A stretch of DNA of 64,000 nt. It comes from JBBQLG01 sp964251665 (GTDB lineage: Bacteria > Bacteroidota > Bacteroidia > Cytophagales > Spirosomataceae). Positions 1 through 9,970 of the stretch are shown here, in pieces. Position 1 is the stretch's first letter, and each line of letters starts with the position of its first letter. Below the pieces are notes generated by a model that saw only the letters and a list, made by a program, of their open reading frames with translations, was not told the DNA's origin and ran no database searches. Position numbers and translations under genes: made by a program. The stretch covers positions 17,375-81,374 of the forward strand of contig CAXUKO010000025.1 in the NCBI GenBank assembly GCA_964251665.1, in the 5' to 3' direction.

Positions 1-2
1 AA

Positions 3-179
3 AGCGATGGACAGGCGGTGGGCCTGACAAAAGTGTGCGAAGCGATTCCCGACTCCAAGCGGGTCAGGACGAACGAGGGGAAATACTGTCCGAAGAGGGG
101 AGAATTAGTATCCGATTGTGTGGACGGCAGTCTGTTTTCTTTACGGATGGCCGCTGCCCGGACAATTCTACGGGCTTAA
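3..179 (+). CDS. Possible 3' end of an unrecognised gene (start outside window)
   Basis: An open frame runs from the left edge to a TAA at 177-179, giving about 58 residues with three cysteines. It ends tail to tail with the LytTR regulator, the two stop codons overlapping in TTAA, an arrangement common between real convergent genes. I do not recognise the sequence. It may equally be a chance open frame, so this is a weak call. Confidence 0.25.
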   Translation, partial: SDGQAVGLTKVCEAIPDSKRVRTNEGKYCPKRGELVSDCVDGSLFSLRMAAARTILRA

Positions 180-913
180 ATTGTCTGAATTCGTTTCAGC
201 AATTCATCGCGGAGGAGGATACTGAGCGGGATCGTTTTGCCTCCGATCCCGATAGATCCTTCGCCTACCTCCTCAACATGCGTTAGGTTCGCCAGATAGG
301 ACCGATGCACCCGCACGAAATGATCGGTCGGGAGCTTATCTTCCATCACCTTGAGTGTCGTCGTCAGCAAGTATTTTTTGTCCTGCGCATACAGGTGGCA
401 GTAGTTGCGGTCCGCTTCGACGAAAAGAATATCGGCTATCACAATTCGGACAATTTTATTGCGGTGCCGCACAAAAATGCGATCACTCAGCACAAAGGGG
501 GCGTTGAGAGCAGGGGCTACAGCGGAGTCATGCTCGTTGGCCAGTCGGTTGATGGCCAGTTCGATAGCCCGTTGCAGTTCAACAGGGCGGATTGGTTTGG
601 TAATGTAAGCGTATGGGCGGGTGGCTTTGGCGCGGCTAAAGGTAGCCTCGTCGGTAGTAGCCGTAACATAAATAATGGGTATGTTCCATCGCCGGTGAAT
701 AGCGTGAGCCGTATCGATACCATCAAGCGTACCTTTCAGGTTAATGTCGAGCAGGACCAGGTCGGGCCGGTCGGTTTCGATATGTCGGATGGCCTCATCG
801 CCACGGGCTATAATCCCGCTCACCTCATAGCCGAAGTTGCCCAGTTGCAGGGCGATGTTGGCGGCAATAAGTATATCGTCCTCCACAATCAGCAACTTCA
901 TCGGGATGTCCAT
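176..913 (-). CDS. LytTR-family response regulator
   Basis: A cytoplasmic two-component response regulator of about 245 residues. The N-terminal receiver domain begins LLIVEDDILIAANIALQL, has the phospho-acceptor aspartate in DLVLLDINL, and a conserved Thr/Lys end (YVTAT, YITKP). The C-terminal half is a LytTR DNA-binding domain (FVRVHRSYLANL). Family members usually pair with a 5TM or 7TM histidine kinase, but none is visible next to it; it may lie beyond the left edge or be unlinked. The first ATG is at 913. A second ATG four codons in (901) would give the more usual start MKLLIVEDD. The target genes cannot be told from the sequence. Confidence 0.9.
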   Translation of the reverse strand: MDIPMKLLIVEDDILIAANIALQLGNFGYEVSGIIARGDEAIRHIETDRPDLVLLDINLKGTLDGIDTAHAIHRRWNIPIIYVTATTDEATFSRAKATRPYAYITKPIRPVELQRAIELAINRLANEHDSAVAPALNAPFVLSDRIFVRHRNKIVRIVIADILFVEADRNYCHLYAQDKKYLLTTTLKVMEDKLPTDHFVRVHRSYLANLTHVEEVGEGSIGIGGKTIPLSILLRDELLKRIQTI

Positions 914-1311
914 ACTATCAGGTGATCATTTTGGGAGCCTTGGCAGGGTAGTCAATACGGTTAGACCGAACTGCCGAACTGGTAAATCTGCTGCTAAGTA
1001 AATGTAATTATTTATATTTCTGAGAATCAATGATTTGAGCGGACAGAGCCATCAGGTAACGGATTATTGTCTACACCCGTAAGCCCTGTCAATAGGTCGA
1101 GTTTTATATCCTGGTCACCTCCTAACCAGCCCCGGCTGGGTTTGAAAGGTTACTTGAACGGTGAAAGCGGAAGCGGAGCATTTTCGAAACTGGCTCTCTT
1201 ACGGCCAGAAAAATCGTTCATTTCACTTGACCGTAGTGTTTGTATCAGTACACTGATTTGTAGTGCCTCCGTCAGGGGACTAGTTCACTTTTATAGTTTG
1301 CCCATTAATGC
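914..1311. other. Intergenic stretch with no gene seen
   Basis: About 400 bases between the LytTR regulator and the PIN relic. It holds an AT-rich patch near 1000-1030 that could carry the regulator's promoter, but I found no clean TAnnTTTG element. Open frames here are short and do not resemble proteins. Confidence 0.4.
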
Positions 1312-1708
1312 CTACCGGTTTAGGAGGAGCCTGAATTCGGCAAACGAACAGATCGGCACCGGTGGAACCGGTCTTTTTCTCGCACCAGATTCAATATATG
1401 GCGGTCGTCGGATACCAGCCAGTTGGCACTGGCGGCAATAGTAAAGTCAACGAATTCGTTATCGTCGGGGTCATCTCCGACCTGTCCAAACATAAAATAC
1501 GGCTCCTGGCGAATGTGATTGGGCGCGGCCAGCAAGAGCGAGGTAACGAATTCGGCCGCCACAGGGCTAAAATAGAACGCCGTCATCTCCACGTAGTCGA
1601 GCATGATTTCGTTGCTAACTACCCAAGTGAACTCCCCGGCGGCAAAGGCATCGTAGAGCCATCGCGGGGCACCGACTGAAGCAGACCATTTGTATCAATA
1701 ATGACTTT
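1312..1708 (-). pseudogene. PIN-domain toxin relic (frameshifted, start lost)
   Basis: Three pieces in different frames rebuild a PIN-family ribonuclease toxin. The N-terminal strand reads KVIIDTNGLL (about 1708-1680), with the first metal-binding Asp. After a frameshift the middle reads RWLYDAFAAGEFTWVVSNE and continues to DPDDNEFVDFTIAASA and WLVSDDRH, the second acidic cluster of PIN domains. A second shift in an A-rich run near 1380 leads to the natural C-terminus PPVPICSFAEFRLLLNR and a TAG at 1312-1314. The codon before KVIID is GCG, not ATG. Two shifts, missing residues after DTNGLL and no start codon make this a dead gene. No cognate antitoxin was recognised. PIN toxins of type II systems cleave RNA. 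Confidence 0.75.
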
Positions 1709-2113
1709 CGCTGACCGGCTCGAATTTGGCGCAATTGCTCGGTGCGGTTATCAACGCTGATTTGGGCTTCGAGCCGGGCCGTGGTCAATCCTTTCTGTCG
1801 GGTTACTTTCTCGGCCTACCTGCGTTGTCTTTTCTGTCTCAGGCCAATCAGTATAAAGCCGTTGGTTCGCCGGTAGCTGCCTGACCGCCGGGCGTACACC
1901 GTCTTAACCCGATGCAGCGGGTTGAAATCCGGTTTGGTCCATCCAACGTCAACCTTCCAATCAATTCATGCGGTTGTCTTTCCGGCATCGCCTATTTTTA
2001 GGCAAACGTAAGACGGGCGACCCGGTAAATGACCGTTGCTCAATGAGTTAACACGCCCGGCGCAGCCCGATCTGAGGTGGTCTGCCATAAACGTATACTA
2101 TACCCGGTTGTGT
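1709..2113. other. Gene-poor stretch, no supported gene
   Basis: About 400 bases between the PIN relic and the hybrid sensor gene. Open frames exist on both strands: a minus frame from about 1960 to 1820 broken by a TAG, and a plus frame ending near 1891. Neither resembles a family I know. The minus frame sits where an antitoxin gene might have been, but I see no antitoxin motif. Confidence 0.3.
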
Positions 2114-5100
2114 ATGCATTCTCGTGCCTTATGCTGTATTGGCGTTAAACTGCTTGGCGTTTTGTGGCTGTCGACGGCATCGGCTCAGTTTTCTTCTCAG
2201 CGCAGCACACGCCTGACAACCGCCGATGGCCTGCCGCACAACGCCGTCACGGGTGTTGTGCAGGATCGGTCGGGCTTTATCTGGATTGCTACATTCGACG
2301 GCCTGGCCCGCTACGACGGACGAACGGTCAACGTGTTTCGCAACCAACCCGGCGACAGCCACTCGCTGATCGACAACAAGATCACCCAGATGGAGCCGAC
2401 CCCGGACGGCACGTTCCTGATTGTGACCGGATTGGGCAATTTTCAACGCTTCGACCCCCGCACGGAGCAGTTTACTACCCTGCTCGATGAGCGGTTTCTG
2501 GCCCGCCGGAAGGTGCCGGTCTCCGATGGGCATCTGACGGCCGACGGCCGGCATCTGTGGGGGCTGCTGCCCGGCATCCGGCTCATCGACTACGACCTGC
2601 ACCAAAAGACGCTCAAGGTGTATGACCTGCCCGCGCTGGTGGGTGGCCCCAATGAAGTTGATGATTTTTGCCTGACCCGGACGGGCTATATCTACGGCAT
2701 GGCCACCACCGGACTCTTTCAGTTCGATACCCGGACGGGCCGCAAACGGTTGATTCCGTACCCGTTCCCGCCACTGACCAAACTACAGACGGCCAACTTT
2801 TTCCCCAACGACGGGCAGCAGATTGTGGAATGTTCCGACGGACAGGTGGCTTATTTTGGCTATCAGGTGATTGTCCTCTACGATCCGGTGCGGGACCGAA
2901 GCCGAACCATTCCCATCCCCGATGCCGTGCCAAATGAGCAGGTGTTTCCTTTCCTAAAAGGGGTGGCGCAGCGAAACACCGTTTCGTTTGCGCTGCGGAC
3001 GCTGGCCGACAATTGGCTGTATGTCGGCTACCTCAACCGGCTCTATCGGCTCGATACCGGTGGGCAGCTTATCCGGCTCTACCCGCCCGGCCCGCCCACC
3101 GGCGACGTTACGCCCTGGCTGCTCGACCAGTCGGCCGTACTCTGGACCGGCAGTGAATCGGCGGGGCTGAACCGGCTCGATTTTCACGCGCTGCCGTTCG
3201 GCTTTGCCCCGAAACGCAAATCGTTTGCCGAAGATCTGATTCAGCAGGATTTGGGAATAGCCCTGCCCGACAGTTTCCAGTTGTGGGATGTTCCCCGCTG
3301 GCCCCGCTATACCATCGGCCCCAATAAAATGGGCTATCTGATTGATCCCCTGCGGGTGTATCGCCATCGGTTCGGAGATCGCCACCTGACCGAATTGCCC
3401 GCCCTTTGGATCACCAATGGGCAAATCTGCTGCAAACTGTGTATGAAAGTGACCCCAAGGGGGCGCATCTGGTTCTACAGCAACGAACGGGGGCTGGTCG
3501 AGTCGGACCTGGCCGGTAGCCGTGGCCGGTTGTTTCCCAATAGTCAGTTGCCGCTCGTAGGCCCCAAACCCGGCCACGACGCGGGCGACATTCAGCCCCT
3601 GGGCCGGTCGGTCTGGGTAGGGGCGCGGTTTGGACTGGGGTTATTCCGGTACGACATCGGGCGGCAACGGTTCGATAAGCCCTTCGTGAACAACCCTAAA
3701 TCGACCAATTCGCTCGCCGGCAACAGTATCTTCTGTCTGAGTGCCGACCCTGCCGACAGCACCGTGTTGTGGATCGGCACGGCGGGCAGCGGGTTATGCC
3801 GCTTAGACACCCGTACAATGACGTTTCGACGATTCGGCGAAGCCGAAGGATTTCCGAATGGCACCATTCAGAGTATCGAAGCCGACAATCAGGGGCAGTT
3901 GTGGATCGGCACAAACCGGGGTTTAGTACGCCTGAACCGACCCGTTGGGGGTACGGCCGGAACGCCCCAAACGCTCACCTGGCGGCACTTCACGACCGAC
4001 GACGGCCTGGCCGAAAATGAATTTCTTCGCTTATCGTCGGCCCGGCTGCCCGATGGACGCTTAGTGTTCGGCACGCCCAATGGCCGGATTATCTTCGATC
4101 CCCGCGCCATCCGGGATGATGGCTACGAGCCGCCGGTGGTGCTGACGTCGCTCCTGATTAACAATAAGCCGGATGGCCGCACCGTAAATACGCTTTCGGA
4201 ACTGGTGCTCGACCATACCCAGAACTTCCTGACTATCGGCTTTGCCGGGCTGCACTACGGAAAAGCTGAAAAACTCAAGTACCGCTATCAGCTTACGGGG
4301 GTCGATGCCGACTGGGTAACGGCGGGAACCCAGAACACGGCTAACTATACGCAACTGGCACCCGGCCATTACGTGTTTCGGGTTAACAGTACCACCGCCG
4401 ATAGCCGGTGGAGTCGTCAGGTCAAGCAGTTAACCATCGTCATTACGCCCCCGTTCTGGGCCACATGGTGGGCGTATGGGGCGTATGTACTGGCTTTTGG
4501 CGGACTGGTGCTGGGCTTTATCCGGTTCCGCATCGGGCAGGCCCGGCAACAGCAGGAGATAACCCTTAAACGCCGGGAAGCCGAGCAACTCCGGGCCGTG
4601 GATGAAGTGAAAACCCGGTTCTTCGCCAACATCACCCACGAGTTTCGCACGCCACTCACGCTGATCCTGTCGCCCACCGCCAAGCTGCTGACCAACCCCG
4701 GCTACGATGCCTTTACCCGGCACACACTCACCACCATCTACCAAAACGCCGGGAAATTATTGCGGCTGATTAACCAACTCCTCGACCTCTCCAAATTAGA
4801 AGGCGGCAACATGAACGTGGCCCTGTCGCGGGGCGATGCGGTGGCCTTTGTGCAGCGGTTGGTTGAGTTATTTCAACCACTGGCGGACAGCCGGGGAATC
4901 GCACTGCGTATAAAGACCAGCGTAGCGGATCATAGTACCGGCGAATCGGGGTCCGCCCGGATTGCCGTATCACCGACGTACCAGTTCGATGCCGATAAGT
5001 GGGAGAAAATTATCACGAACCTGCTGGCCAACGCCCTCAAGTTTACGCCCACCGGCGGTCAGGTGTTGCTCACGGCTGACCAGACCAAGTTCGCCGGTGC

Positions 5101-6268
5101 AACGCCTGGACGGAACACCGGGCCGCAACTCGTGCTGACGATTGCCGATACGGGTATTGGGATTCCGGCGCAACACATCACCCACATTTTCGACCGGTTC
5201 TATCAGGCTGACGACTCCCGCACCCGCGCCTACGAAGGCACCGGCATTGGGCTGGCTCTGGTCAAGGAACTGACCGACCTGCTGGGCGGCACCATCAGTG
5301 TGCAAAGCCGTACGCGGCCCGGCCACACGGAGGCTGATCGCAGCCCCGGCACCACCGGCACAACCTTTACCCTGACGCTGCCGCTCCTGCCCGACACCCA
5401 GGAGGCCGATGCCCCGGAACTGGTGTTACCCAGCGCAGCCGACCTGCCGACTCACCAGCCCGACGTATTTCGACCCGTTCCCCCGGCTGAAACACCCGCT
5501 ACATCCATAATCGCCGAAGACGCGCCCCTGGTGCTGGTGGTAGACGACAACGACGAACTGCGAACGTTTGTGGCCAACGAACTGGCCAACCGCTACCGGG
5601 TGCTGACCGCTGCCGATGGCCAGGAAGGCTGGGAGATTTGCCAGCGCGACCTGCCCGACTTGGTGGTGACGGATGTGATGATGCCCCGGCTGGACGGCTA
5701 CCAACTAACACACTGCATCAAATCGACGCTGGCAACCAACCACATTGCGGTCGTATTACTTACGGCCAAAGCGGCCCACGAAAGCCGGATTGCCGGGCTG
5801 GAACAGGGTGCCGACGACTACCTGACCAAGCCGTTTCATACGGACGAACTCGTGCTGCGGCTCAATAACCTGCTGACCCGGCAGGCCAACCTGCGGGCCT
5901 ATATTCACCGGCAGTTATCGATTCCGGCTCAACCGGTATTGGAGGAACCGGTGGCCAACGCGTTTGTGAGCCAGTTGCATAAGGCCATCGAATCGCGATT
6001 AGACGACGTAACGTTTAGCGTTGACGACCTGGCCGGGGCCGTAGCCATGAGCCGCCGGACACTCCACCGCAAACTGACGACGACCACGAATTTATCGGCC
6101 CTCGAATTTATCCGAAATTACCGGCTACAGCGGTCTACGCAGTTGCTCCGCACCGGGCGTTCGGTAGCCGAAACCGCCTACAGTGTCGGTTTTGAGAGCC
6201 CGGCTTATTTTACGAAAATCTTCCGGCAAACCTACGGGCAGACTCCATCCGAATTCGTAGGCCGTTAA
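2114..6268 (+). CDS. Hybrid two-component system (propeller sensor, kinase, receiver, AraC output)
   Basis: A one-protein signalling system of 1384 residues. ATG 2114 is chosen because it opens a signal peptide (MHSRALCCIGVKLLGVLWL, then ASA); the longer frame needs a TTG and adds 26 unlikely residues. Order: periplasmic two-component propeller repeats (motifs such as GLPHNAVTGVVQDRSGFIWI) to about residue 690, a Y_Y_Y domain, one membrane helix near 780-805, a HisKA domain with the phospho-histidine in ITHEFRTPL (His842), an HATPase domain (ITNLLANALKFTP; DTGIGIP), a receiver domain with Asp1187 in VTDVMMPRLDG, and a C-terminal AraC helix-turn-helix. Such proteins usually sense glycan fragments and switch on a nearby SusCD locus. 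The next gene encodes a beta-barrel receptor-like protein, a plausible target, but this is inference. Confidence 0.95.
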   Translation: MHSRALCCIGVKLLGVLWLSTASAQFSSQRSTRLTTADGLPHNAVTGVVQDRSGFIWIATFDGLARYDGRTVNVFRNQPGDSHSLIDNKITQMEPTPDGTFLIVTGLGNFQRFDPRTEQFTTLLDERFLARRKVPVSDGHLTADGRHLWGLLPGIRLIDYDLHQKTLKVYDLPALVGGPNEVDDFCLTRTGYIYGMATTGLFQFDTRTGRKRLIPYPFPPLTKLQTANFFPNDGQQIVECSDGQVAYFGYQVIVLYDPVRDRSRTIPIPDAVPNEQVFPFLKGVAQRNTVSFALRTLADNWLYVGYLNRLYRLDTGGQLIRLYPPGPPTGDVTPWLLDQSAVLWTGSESAGLNRLDFHALPFGFAPKRKSFAEDLIQQDLGIALPDSFQLWDVPRWPRYTIGPNKMGYLIDPLRVYRHRFGDRHLTELPALWITNGQICCKLCMKVTPRGRIWFYSNERGLVESDLAGSRGRLFPNSQLPLVGPKPGHDAGDIQPLGRSVWVGARFGLGLFRYDIGRQRFDKPFVNNPKSTNSLAGNSIFCLSADPADSTVLWIGTAGSGLCRLDTRTMTFRRFGEAEGFPNGTIQSIEADNQGQLWIGTNRGLVRLNRPVGGTAGTPQTLTWRHFTTDDGLAENEFLRLSSARLPDGRLVFGTPNGRIIFDPRAIRDDGYEPPVVLTSLLINNKPDGRTVNTLSELVLDHTQNFLTIGFAGLHYGKAEKLKYRYQLTGVDADWVTAGTQNTANYTQLAPGHYVFRVNSTTADSRWSRQVKQLTIVITPPFWATWWAYGAYVLAFGGLVLGFIRFRIGQARQQQEITLKRREAEQLRAVDEVKTRFFANITHEFRTPLTLILSPTAKLLTNPGYDAFTRHTLTTIYQNAGKLLRLINQLLDLSKLEGGNMNVALSRGDAVAFVQRLVELFQPLADSRGIALRIKTSVADHSTGESGSARIAVSPTYQFDADKWEKIITNLLANALKFTPTGGQVLLTADQTKFAGATPGRNTGPQLVLTIADTGIGIPAQHITHIFDRFYQADDSRTRAYEGTGIGLALVKELTDLLGGTISVQSRTRPGHTEADRSPGTTGTTFTLTLPLLPDTQEADAPELVLPSAADLPTHQPDVFRPVPPAETPATSIIAEDAPLVLVVDDNDELRTFVANELANRYRVLTAADGQEGWEICQRDLPDLVVTDVMMPRLDGYQLTHCIKSTLATNHIAVVLLTAKAAHESRIAGLEQGADDYLTKPFHTDELVLRLNNLLTRQANLRAYIHRQLSIPAQPVLEEPVANAFVSQLHKAIESRLDDVTFSVDDLAGAVAMSRRTLHRKLTTTTNLSALEFIRNYRLQRSTQLLRTGRSVAETAYSVGFESPAYFTKIFRQTYGQTPSEFVGR

Positions 6269-6298
6269 TTTATTGATCTGCTCACGGTCAGTATTTTT

Positions 6299-6478
6299 AT
6301 GTATGCTGAGTCACAGACCCCGTTTGGCCTGATGTGTATACTATCCGGGCCAAACGAGATAACGGCCATCGAACCGGCAGACACCTCCATCGGGCAGGAA
6401 ATCACGATTGGTCCGCAACTGATTCTGCTGGGTCGTTCGTACCGGGCGATCCTCATCAACCGCTTTTCTTTCCAATAA
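6299..6478 (+). CDS. Possible 59-residue protein, unknown
   Basis: An ATG-started frame of 59 residues (begins MYAESQTPFGLMCIL, ends RAILINRFSFQ) lies just after the hybrid sensor gene. The composition is protein-like, with no signal peptide or membrane helix and no recognised family. The opposite strand is also open for much of this length, so it could be chance. The rest of the 520-base spacer (6479-6788) shows only a promoter-like element. Confidence 0.2.
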   Translation: MYAESQTPFGLMCILSGPNEITAIEPADTSIGQEITIGPQLILLGRSYRAILINRFSFQ

Positions 6479-6714
6479 TTCGGGTCGACTTACTGCTTCT
6501 CGCCTACATTCCACCCCGCCGACGCATCCATCGTGCAGCTTCGAGTACTTGGTCCGGGTTCATCGGGTGGCTGTCGGGTCAGCCACCTAATCAACCCACG
6601 TTTGTTATGACGTTTCACCGCTGTCTACCGCCGGTGATCGGGTAATCGGTCATTCTGGCCTAAACCTTATAGTCTTTGTCCCAAATGGGATAGGTACCCC
6701 GCTATGCGGCCGAC

Positions 6715-6722
6715 TACTTTTG
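6715..6722 (+). promoter_or_regulatory. Candidate -7 element before the outer-membrane gene
   Basis: TACTTTTG matches the Bacteroidota -7 consensus TAnnTTTG and lies 67 bases before the ATG at 6789. No TTG is found at the expected 19-21 base distance upstream, so support rests on the -7 element alone. Confidence 0.35.
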
Positions 6723-6788
6723 ATCAACTGAATGTCAGCCCGTTAGCATGTATCTCTTGCCAATACTTCCTCATCCACCCCATTTTTT

Positions 6789-9227
6789 ATGAAACCAATT
6801 CTTCGCTCCTGCTGTCTGCTCAGCCTGCTGCTCTACGGCCAGGCAACGGTTGCCGTTGCCCAGACGACGCTTTCCGGCTCGATCCATACCGTTGACCAAA
6901 AGCCGATTCCCTTCGTCAGTATTGCCCTGCTCAACGCCCGCGATTCGAGTCTGGTACGCGGGGCCATCAGCCAGGAAACCGGCCGGTATGCCTTCGAGAA
7001 CGTCCGGCCGGGACAGTACCGGCTGGCGGCTTCGGCGGTGGGGTATGCGCCCACGCGCTCTGAGCCGGTGCAGGTGGGCAACAGCCCCGTGACACTACCC
7101 GCCCTTACCCTGCGCGAAACCACTAAAACGCTCGGCGAGGTGACAGTAGCCGCTAAAAAACCGATGTACGAGCAGCAGATAGACCGGCTGGTGGTGAATG
7201 TACAGAACAGCATCACGGCGGCCGGCGGCACGGCCCTGGAGGTGCTGGAACGGTCGCCGGGCATTACCGTAAACCGGCAGAACAACAGCCTGACGATGAG
7301 CGGTAAAGGCGGGGTGCTGGTAATGATGAACGGCAAGCTCACCCGGCTGCCCATTGCCACGGTGGTGCAGATGCTGGAAGGAATGAGCGCGAACGACATC
7401 GAAAAAATCGAACTCATCACCACGCCCCCGGCCCGCTATGATGCCGAAGGTGATGCAGGCATCATCAACATCATCACCAAAAAGAACACCAATTTCGGCA
7501 CTAACGGTAATCTCTCGGCCACGCTCGGCTACGGCTGGTTTGCCCGCCCGGCAGCTACACTCAACCTGAACCACCGCACCCAGAAACTGAATCTGTACGG
7601 AAGTGGCTCATTGCTCCGCAGCCATACCTGGCAGAAGCTGGGTTTCGACCGGATAGTCGATTTGCCCAACCAATTCGTGGCGACCAACACGGAGACGAAC
7701 CGGTTTCCGACCACGACCAATTACAACGGCAAACTTGGGTTCGATTACACGCTGAGTCCGCAAACAACGCTGAACGGCTTGGTGTCGGGCTTCGACAATA
7801 CCTACGCCATAGAAAACGCCGACAATACGGGCGTGACGTTTACCAACGGGGTGCGAACGAGCCAAAGCAACCTGCTCAACACCGAAACCAACCACTGGCA
7901 ACACCTTCTGCTGAACCTGAATCTGCGGCACGTCTTCGCCAACAAACAGGAATGGACCTTTGACGTGGACCGGCTCTATTACCACAACGACAACCCTAAC
8001 GCGTATGTGAGTACCAAACAGGATTTTACGACGGGGAGCCGGGAGGACGAGCAGATTCGGATCAGCAAAAAAACGCCCGTTCAGACCTGGGTGCTGAAAA
8101 CCGATTTCATCAGGCCGCTGACCAAAGGCCGACTCGAAACGGGTCTGAAAGCCACTACCACCCGCCTTGACAACGCCGTTGTGCTGAACCGGCTCTCGGC
8201 GGAGACCTGGAAAATAGACTCGTTTTACACCCAGCAGTACCAGTTGACCGAAAATGTTCTGGCTGGTTATGTAAGCCTGAACCGGCCCCTCGATGCCAAA
8301 ACGACGCTTCAGGCTGGGCTGCGCTACGAACATACCCACACCGACATTCACCGGCCCGATGGTCAGCCGCTCATTAACCGGACGTATGGCAACCTGTTTC
8401 CGAGCGTGTTTCTGTCGCGCAAACTGTCAAAAAATCATACCGTCAACCTGTCGTACAGTCGGCGCATTACCCGGCCTTCCTACAGCGACATTGCCCCGTT
8501 TGTCAGTTTTATCGATCTCAACACCTTTACGTCCGGCAATCCGCTGCTGCGCCCCACCGTTTCCGATGCCGTGCAGGGCAGCTATACGTTTAAGGAAGCC
8601 TACGTTTTCTCGCTCAAGTACAGCCTCGACAAGAACGTGATTGCCGGATTTCAGCCGCACGTCGATGCGGCTACGAACCGGATTCAGTATTACGCCGAGA
8701 ACATCGACCATCAGCAAACGCTGTCGGTATCGGCCAGTTTGCCCTGGCAGGTCACCCCCTGGTGGAAGAGCCAGAATAACCTGACCGGTCTCTGGCAAAG
8801 CCTGACTACCGTGTATCTGGACAGCCCTGTGAGCCGGACAGTCTGGAACGCCCAGGTCAACACCTCGCAGACGTTTACGCTGCCCCGTAAGTTCACCGCC
8901 GAGTTAACGGGGTTTTATTACAGCCCGACTGTATTTGGTCTGTATCGGGGCCGCAGTTTCGGGCAGGTAACGGTGGGGCTGCAAAAACTCCTGCCCAACG
9001 ACAGGGGCACCCTGCGGCTAACGCTGAGCGATATTTTCTGGACCAACATTGGCCGCTACAACAGCACGATTCCCGCCCTGAACATCAACACTACGGCCAC
9101 CTTCGTGGGAGAACCCCGTGTGTTTCGGCTGACCTACTCCCGCAGCTTCGGCAGCAAGACCGTGAAAGGGGCCAAAAGCCGGGCCACGGGTTCGGAAGAA
9201 GAGCGTTCCCGTTTGCAGAGTAATTAA
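6789..9227 (+). CDS. TonB-receptor-like outer-membrane beta-barrel protein
   Basis: An 812-residue outer-membrane protein. A signal peptide (MKPILRSCCLLSLLLYGQA) is followed by a carboxypeptidase-regulatory-like beta-sandwich (residues about 26-110, SGSIHTVDQKPIPFVSIALL), a plug-like region with LEVLERSPGITVNRQNN and GVLVMMNGK, and a long C-terminal barrel of the outer-membrane beta-barrel family (PF14905 type). This group resembles TonB-dependent receptors but usually lacks a clear TonB box; I see none. Substrate is unknown. It follows the hybrid sensor gene on the same strand after 520 bases and has its own candidate -7 element. DUF2306 and a secreted protein follow closely (20 and 69 bases) and may be co-transcribed. 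Confidence 0.85.
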   Translation: MKPILRSCCLLSLLLYGQATVAVAQTTLSGSIHTVDQKPIPFVSIALLNARDSSLVRGAISQETGRYAFENVRPGQYRLAASAVGYAPTRSEPVQVGNSPVTLPALTLRETTKTLGEVTVAAKKPMYEQQIDRLVVNVQNSITAAGGTALEVLERSPGITVNRQNNSLTMSGKGGVLVMMNGKLTRLPIATVVQMLEGMSANDIEKIELITTPPARYDAEGDAGIINIITKKNTNFGTNGNLSATLGYGWFARPAATLNLNHRTQKLNLYGSGSLLRSHTWQKLGFDRIVDLPNQFVATNTETNRFPTTTNYNGKLGFDYTLSPQTTLNGLVSGFDNTYAIENADNTGVTFTNGVRTSQSNLLNTETNHWQHLLLNLNLRHVFANKQEWTFDVDRLYYHNDNPNAYVSTKQDFTTGSREDEQIRISKKTPVQTWVLKTDFIRPLTKGRLETGLKATTTRLDNAVVLNRLSAETWKIDSFYTQQYQLTENVLAGYVSLNRPLDAKTTLQAGLRYEHTHTDIHRPDGQPLINRTYGNLFPSVFLSRKLSKNHTVNLSYSRRITRPSYSDIAPFVSFIDLNTFTSGNPLLRPTVSDAVQGSYTFKEAYVFSLKYSLDKNVIAGFQPHVDAATNRIQYYAENIDHQQTLSVSASLPWQVTPWWKSQNNLTGLWQSLTTVYLDSPVSRTVWNAQVNTSQTFTLPRKFTAELTGFYYSPTVFGLYRGRSFGQVTVGLQKLLPNDRGTLRLTLSDIFWTNIGRYNSTIPALNINTTATFVGEPRVFRLTYSRSFGSKTVKGAKSRATGSEEERSRLQSN

Positions 9228-9247
9228 ACTAATCGCCAGTGTACCCG

Positions 9248-9901
9248 ATGCTATCACAAAAAAATACCAAACGTCAAGCAATTGATGGCAGTCGCAGCAA
9301 CTATTCCAAACTGGTACTATTTGGCCTGATGGGTCTGATGGCCCTTTTTGTGCTGTACCTCGAACTGGTCTTTTTCGGAAGTGATTCGCCCGGCAGAACA
9401 AGATTGATTTCGATGAAGGGGCTGCTTATTCCCCACATTCTGTTTGCTGTAACCGGATTTGTGCTGGGACCGCTGCAATTCTCGTCCCGGCTGCGAACCC
9501 GCAACCTGCCCCTGCACCGGTTGCTGGGCAAGGTCTATGTGGTGTCTATCCTGCTGGGAGCCGTCTTTGCCCTGACCATCACCTGCGTGTACCGGGTGCC
9601 GGATGGCAATTTTATGTTTGAAAACATCATTCAGGCGGTGGTCTGGTTTTTCACGACGCTGGTGGCGTGGCTGGCTGCCCGAAACAAACAGATTGCCCTG
9701 CACAAAATCTGGATGGCCCGGAGTTATGGGGTCACCTTCATTTTCGTGCTTTCCCGTGTGGTGACACCAATTCCTTTTTTTCAGCAGCTGGATATCGCGT
9801 CGGCGAGTCATTTTTTGTGGTTTCTGCTGATTTTAGCACTGCTCCTGCCCGAATTATTTCTGAACGCCAAATCACTGATAATCAGGCCATCCACACCCTA
9901 A
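9248..9901 (+). CDS. DUF2306 membrane protein
   Basis: About 217 residues of an integral inner-membrane protein. The motif PHILFAVTGFVLGPLQFSSR followed by LPLHRLLGKVYVVSILLGA is typical of DUF2306 proteins, as is LHKIWMARSYGVTF near the end. Roughly five or six hydrophobic helices are visible. ATG 9248 is preferred to a GTG three codons upstream. The function of the family is not known. The gene starts 20 bases after the beta-barrel gene and runs in the same direction, suggesting one transcript. Confidence 0.85.
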   Translation: MLSQKNTKRQAIDGSRSNYSKLVLFGLMGLMALFVLYLELVFFGSDSPGRTRLISMKGLLIPHILFAVTGFVLGPLQFSSRLRTRNLPLHRLLGKVYVVSILLGAVFALTITCVYRVPDGNFMFENIIQAVVWFFTTLVAWLAARNKQIALHKIWMARSYGVTFIFVLSRVVTPIPFFQQLDIASASHFLWFLLILALLLPELFLNAKSLIIRPSTP

Positions 9902-9970
9902 TTATCCATGCCATCAACCCAAATCATAAGTCAATTTCATTTTCACCCCGGTTCACCCCCCTTTCTCCCC

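Noticed and set aside
305..925. A 206-codon plus-strand open frame
   Set aside because: Antisense of the LytTR regulator, which is complete and well conserved.
1709..1960. Minus-strand frame that could have been an antitoxin
   Set aside because: Interrupted by a TAG and lacking any antitoxin motif; cannot be told from chance.
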